Program-made: the position numbers and the translations under genes
Shown here: in pieces, positions 58,999 to 64,000 of the stretch
Layout: every line of letters begins with the position of its first letter
How positions within the stretch are numbered: the first letter of the stretch is position 1
Notes under the pieces: generated by a model
Told to the model about the DNA's origin: nothing
Databases searched by the model: none
The model's input: the letters and a program-made list of their open reading frames with translations, nothing else
Assembly: GCA_963854835.1 (NCBI GenBank)
Contig: OY978525.1
Coordinates: forward strand, 96,500,136-96,564,135
Origin: Megamerina dolium
Lineage: Eukaryota; Arthropoda; Insecta; Diptera; Megamerinidae
DNA length: 64,000 nt
Reading direction: 5' to 3'

Positions 58999-61825
58999 CT
59001 ATGAAAACAGAATTCAAAATACACACATAAGCTTAGGTTTTCAATAGTCCTATGGTAATTAAATAATCATCAGGTAGGCATACCTGAATAGGTAATCTAA
59101 AATATATTTTATGCAGCGTCATTCCGAATTAGCATATTTCTAGATTATTCATAAATCTCTTAACCGCTGCGTGTTTAATTTTAAGGCGGTAATTGGGACT
59201 TGTGATCCCCCTAGCTAGATGTCTAATTATGTGTTCACAGCTGGAAAATTTCTTAGACCGTGTTCTTAACGGAGTCGATAGGAATCGTTGTCCACCCACT
59301 ATTTTTTTTTATTAGTTCAGTGTGGGCTTTCATATCTTTTCTGGTGGGGTTCAGAACAGTATCTATCTCAATACGCCTAATATAAATCAACTTTCTAGAC
59401 TGCAGCTTACTCGCTTGGACCCCCAAAGTGATCAATTAGGCTTTGCTTTTCTCCTGCGCCTTTCAAGTTACTTATAAAGCTGCTATTTACCCCACAAACG
59501 GCTAGGTAATCTTTTCTTTTCATCGCCCTCATGACCCTTATATCCCGGTGCCCATATTATTCGTAGAACTCCTCGTTGCATTTCTAGCATTGTCATACCA
59601 ACTTTGATTGGAATGAAAAGTACATTAGAGCTTTTAGAACAGCCTAACTGTCCAAGAGAAGGCACCACGACTATGTCTGCGTAAGCATTCCCTGAAAAAT
59701 AGCTCTAAGGTATGAAAATCCGCTTAAAAACGGAAATTGCGTTTCCCGTTGCAATCGCTTTTTGGAAATTAGGTGGTCACTGCTGACCATTTCGAAGTGC
59801 TTAGAGAAGACTAGTTTTCTGCTCATCTTGATGTAGATCGTAAAGCACGGTGAGTTCCAAATGAGGTCTAAAATCCTAGGGTCGTAAAACTTGGCATTCG
59901 TTTTGAGTATTGCGTCCGAAGCTAGAAGTACTTTACGCACTAAAGTCACTTCAAGACTTCATAAATTGCCAACACCAGTATATGAAAAAAAACCTGGACT
60001 AGTCCAGCATCCGTCCAATATGGAGCCATCGATGAAATGGATGTTCTCATACTACCAGTTCATTCTATCCGGAGTGTGTGAGTTTTTCTTGAACGGTTAG
60101 CAGTGTGAAATTGTTTTGAAATTGATCCGAGTCTAATTGTCGATTGAGCTGCTGATTGCTTTCCCTTGGATATCTACAGGAATCAGCTTTGGCAGCGTAT
60201 TCTATGAAATGGCGCTAAGCATTCACTGAGTTGATGCTCTTTGAACTTTGTCAGTAAACGCAGTACACTAGATACAGGATAATACACGACTACTTTGTGA
60301 GATTCCATAAAAGTGGTAGGTTTTCGGTTAAGGCATTTAGGCGTCGTATCGAAGTCTAATTTCACAAGAATGGGAGGAAAATCGAAAAATAACCCCCAGA
60401 TGCCTAGGAATCGCGTCTATTTCCCCGCAAAAATTTTGCCCTATGCCATTTCCTTTGGGGGTTCCATAACAAATTTAACGTTTTTATAAAATTGTCACCC
60501 AGCACTCTCAGTGTAGCCCTAGAGGAATGAAATGTATGTCCTACACCCATTTCTTTTTCCCACCCCGACTACTCCCCCAAACGCACTTAAAAACGACAAA
60601 TAAGCCCACCGATACCCAGGAATCGCCTATAAAGGAGCATAGCCTAATGTATGAACGAACCTTATTAGTTGTATAACCTTACAATTTTTCAAAACAAGCT
60701 TGCTCTATCTCCCTCTACAAAATTTACATTTACATAAAATTCGCTTACGTCGCTCCCATCAGAGTTATAAGGATAGGAATCTCACAAAATGTATTGAGAT
60801 CCCATTATTAATTATCTCCATATCCCTCTACATATATTTTTAATTTATAACGGATCTTCTAACCATGTCTTACCTCAACATTGCGACAACAAAAATTAGA
60901 TCTCACCTGTTGCTGGCTCGATTTTCGATGCTGCTGCTGTGAATGATGTGAATTGCCCAACACATTACTCTGTGAGCTAGTCGATGGCAAATTTACATGT
61001 ATATTGCCCTGTTGCTGTTGCACCTGAGGCGTATGTATTGCCATGTGCATAGGCGTATTGGTAGATTGATTTTGCATCGAACAATCTGCAAATTGCTGCA
61101 TTTGCACATTGCTGGATGGTAAATTGTCACCGGAATTTTGTGTGATGTCACTGCCGATGCTAGCCGGCGAATCAATGTTCATCGGAATATTCATGCCAGC
61201 GCACTCGTAATGATGCAAATTGGAATTGCTGCTGGCCGGCGAATCGGTATTGTAACCCAACGAAGCAGCCATTTCTTGACCAACCGCAGTCGCAGCTGCG
61301 GCAGCGGCAGCAGCAGCTGCTGCTTGCTGTTGTGCTGCATTCAAATGTGACATTTTAATTTTATTCTCATTGGCCGCGGCCGCAGCCGCTGCGGCTGCTG
61401 CTGCTACTGAGGCCGCATTGAGGCCTGGACTGAGATTTTGTTCGCCACGCGATTTTTGACAAAGCGACTGCTGTGATAGCGCATTCGGTATGGATACAGA
61501 CGATAGGATAGCCGCAGTGGAATTTAAGAATCTCGATCCGCTATTCTGCAGCAGGTTTAACGATTTGATATGTTGTGCCTGATCGGCCACTTTGTACGAT
61601 TTCGATTGGGTATTACATTTTTGTCCATATGCAAGCGATTGATTATTTGGGAAGCCGCACGAAAGAGATTCTTCTCGAATGAAATTATTCAAATTGGCTC
61701 CTGCAATGTTCTTGTGTGAGTCGTCTTTCTTGCAAGAGCTACTTTTGCGATCTGCTTTCAATTTCTCTTTTGCATGCTGTTGTTGATGTTGCTGTTGTTG
61801 TTGTTGCTGCTGCTGCTGTTGCTGC

Positions 61826-61863
<38 letters not shown>

Positions 61864-62571
61864 CTGCTGCTGCATATGTTGCTGAGCATGATGATGAATG
61901 GCCAAATTGGCCGACTGATAAAGATTTTGTGTAAAATTGTGAGTATATGCCATTGAAGTGGCCAAATCCTTGTGGAATTTATTTTGACCCTTTTGTGCAG
62001 CGGTTGCATCCAGATGTGGCAGATTATAGCCATAGTAGTCCCATTGCCAATACTGTGAGGTGTTGTAATTGGTGAATTGATTTAATGGAAATTGCGGTGT
62101 GATCTTATTCAGGTCCATCGAATTTTGCATTTGCGCATGCTCGGCTGTTTTTAGTTGCATTTTCTCACGCATCGGCAATAGCGAAGATGGCTCTATCGCT
62201 GTGGGAAGGGTCGACTTTTGGATATTTTTGTCTTCCTCCTTTATTTGAATAGTGGCTGATGGAGTAAATGATAGCGATGCTGATGATGTGGCTGATGATG
62301 ATGCTGAAGACTTTTGCCTTTCCTTACATGATGCCTTAACACCACCACCGCTAGCACTAGTACCTGTACTAGAACTATAGCCGGTGCCGATACTGCCACC
62401 GCCGCCACACTCATCACCAATTCGATTTGATGCTTGATTATTATTTCCTGTGGAATCAGATGACGCTGTTGATTTTCGCTGAGGCTGTGCTTGATGCTGC
62501 TGTTGTGGTTGTTGTTGTTGTTGCTGCTGTTGTTGCTGGTGGTGATGATGATGGTGATGATGATGATGTTG

Positions 62572-62602
<31 letters not shown>

Positions 62603-64000
62603 TGTTGTTGATTCTTTTCCATATAAACGCTTTTGTCCAATGGCTTCACCAGTGATGCCGAAGTGTTGGATGGAACTTCTGTAGTTATTGCATTATTCTT
62701 CAAAACAGGCTTTGTTTCAACCTTCTCCTCTGGAACATTTACTGCAGCTGCAGCACAAAATTTTCTCTCCATTGGCATTTTATCCTTCTCAATGTCGATG
62801 ATTTTCTTCATATCCTCGCTGCTGTGTGGTGAAACTTTTACATTTTTTACCACCACGGACGTATCAAAATTGCTTCCGACTTTTGGCGATTCCAGTGACA
62901 AATCCGTTTTCATATTTCTCAGATGAGTTTGCACTCCTGCGTCGCTCCCAACTGGCTCTTTGTGCGGCGCATCAAAACTTGATTTATTCACCGATGTCGG
63001 TGGACTTTCTACTGTTTCGTCCACTTCCGTTTTCTTTATTTCTTCGCTTTTCAATTGTTCTATTACTGGTGTTGCCACTGGTGGTGGTGCCGGTGCTGGT
63101 GCTGGTGTTGGTGCAGGTGTAGGTGTAGGCGTTGGAGCTGGTGCTTGCGCTTGCGCTGGTGCTGCTGTCGGTGCTGCAGTAACCTTATTGTTGTTGTTGT
63201 TATTTGAATGCTCAGTAATAACCTGGCATTTGTTGGTTTCACATGCAACAACATCGTTGGGCTTATCATCTGGTTTCTTTTTGTCAACGTGCACATTTCT
63301 AATGTCTTCCTTTTTACTTTTTTCCGGTGATAAATTTTCAACAATCGCCTTTTCACCACCAGCGATGACGGTGCTTTTTGTAACATCCGTTTTTGCCACA
63401 TTTTGCTCGGTCGCACCGCTTTCAATGGATTCACTCTCCATTTTAGTTATATTCAATTTCGTATCTTCGCCGCATATAACCGACTGGTGTGTGACTGCTG
63501 TGCTTGCTAAAGTTGTTGGCGTATTAGATAGAGTTGAGGCTTTTGTTTCAATGCCAGCACCAGCAGCAGCAGTTGGGTCACCATCACTCTCTGTAATCAT
63601 TTCAGGGAACAACGTCTTTTTGGTCTTCTTTGCTACTGCTTCCAACACTTTCTCTTCTCCCATTTCATATGGGACCGGAGCTGATTTTACACTTTTTACT
63701 GATTCGGTTGATTTACCATCATCTGGCTTTACCACTAGACCTTTTTCGTTGTCGGTCGTGGTCGTGACTTTAGGCGGCATCGTCGTCGGTGGCAGAGGTG
63801 CTGGTGGTGGTGGTGTTGGTGAAGCTGGTGCTGCTACTGCTGCTGTTGGTTTTGCTGGTGGTGACGACGGCGGCATCGCTATATTATTACAGACTGCTTG
63901 AGGCTCGTGCTGTTGTTGTTGTTGTTGTTGTTGTTGTTGATTATTCTCCAATTTAGATAATGCATTGTCATTCTTCTTCTTGCAAACCACAACTGTATCA
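57580..64000 (-). CDS. enok: KAT6-type (MOZ/MORF, enok-like) acetyltransferase, C-terminal half
   Basis: Two minus-strand exons, 60907-64000 (open through the window end) and 57580-58998, join in phase 0 (donor GTGAGA, acceptor TTTTCATAG) and give about 1,503 residues. There is no MYST catalytic domain here; it would lie upstream beyond 64000. Identification rests on the extreme C-terminus: PMQMGVMNMQSQYQD and a final PLNGSMRR, close to the KAT6A Met-rich end QMQMGMM...SLNGSYMRR. DSPASIGSD and TPPP repeats support this. KAT6 proteins acetylate H3K23/K14 in the nucleus, with C-termini serving in activation. Long polyQ, polyH and polyA tracts are interspersed. Other Q-rich nuclear proteins (for example Mastermind) are possible but lack this ending. 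Confidence 0.75.
59190..60480 (-). mobile_element. Non-LTR retrotransposon fossil in the enok-like intron
   Basis: Minus-strand fragments such as GVLRIIWAPGYKGHEGDEK (59483-59668) and surrounding shifted frames resemble the RNase H/C-terminal part of LOA- or I-type elements. Heavily decayed, with ends unresolved. The rest of the intron (60481-60906) shows nothing recognisable. Confidence 0.5.
60907..64000 (-). CDS. enok: enok-like long internal exon, low-complexity
   Basis: 1,031 codons, open at the window edge. It shows acidic/serine-rich sequence, a proline-alanine tract (63060-63180), and polyQ tracts (63908-63945; 62505-62610 interleaved with polyH; 61785-61872). Short polyAla runs occur at 61300-61410. 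DSPAS appears twice near 61100-61250. The exon ends QQQ|gtgaga at 60907. Confidence 0.78.

Noticed and set aside
62960..63901. Plus-strand 313-residue open frame, and similar plus-strand frames at 61716-62926
   Set aside because: Antisense shadows of the low-complexity enok-like exon; composition mirrors the repeats and no family motif is present.

Overview
The window is nuclear DNA of a higher fly (Diptera: Brachycera; a tephritid-like genome is my best guess). The genes are split by GT-AG introns, their proteins match Drosophila/metazoan families, and the intergenic DNA is AT-rich and full of insect transposons. All names come from reading motifs and remembered family sequences; no database search was possible.

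Layout. (1) 39-5941, + strand: the last quarter of Nipped-A/TRRAP, the pseudokinase scaffold of the SAGA and Tip60 acetyltransferase complexes. (2) 6010-11230: intergenic DNA with a retrotransposon shred, a small MITE, two related TTAA-flanked elements in opposite orientation around a tRNA-derived SINE, a perfect 19-bp-arm hairpin and a long TA microsatellite. (3) 11231-34434, + strand: gek (Genghis khan, the MRCK kinase), 17 recognisable coding exons giving about 1,735 residues. A second 3' terminal exon at 17893-18494 would give a short kinase isoform of about 1,132 residues ending in a tail anchor. Its introns hold two Tc1/mariner fossils, a SINE with a 14-bp target duplication and a LOA-like fossil. 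(4) 34747-35784, - strand: Clp/CPSF30, convergent with gek. (5) 36300-45225: an AT-rich repeat, a broken copia-type retrotransposon (36666-41123), a SINE, a hairpin repeat, and a 2.8-kb element carrying seven ~300-bp tandem units. (6) 45226-46165, - strand: a small unnamed four-transmembrane protein. (7) 46800-57030: retroelement debris, plus a recent Ty3/gypsy-type insertion (49890-53691) whose single intact frame joins Gag directly to integrase with no reverse transcriptase. (8) 57580-64000, - strand: the C-terminal half of a KAT6-type acetyltransferase, probably enok, rich in polyglutamine.

Common themes: two of the four recognised genes (Nipped-A, enok) belong to chromatin acetylation, while gek is a Cdc42 effector kinase and Clp acts in mRNA 3'-end processing. 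Nothing suggests they form a functional cluster. The most interesting points are the tandem splice donor that appears to decide which gek C-terminus is made, and the Gag-integrase deletion derivative.
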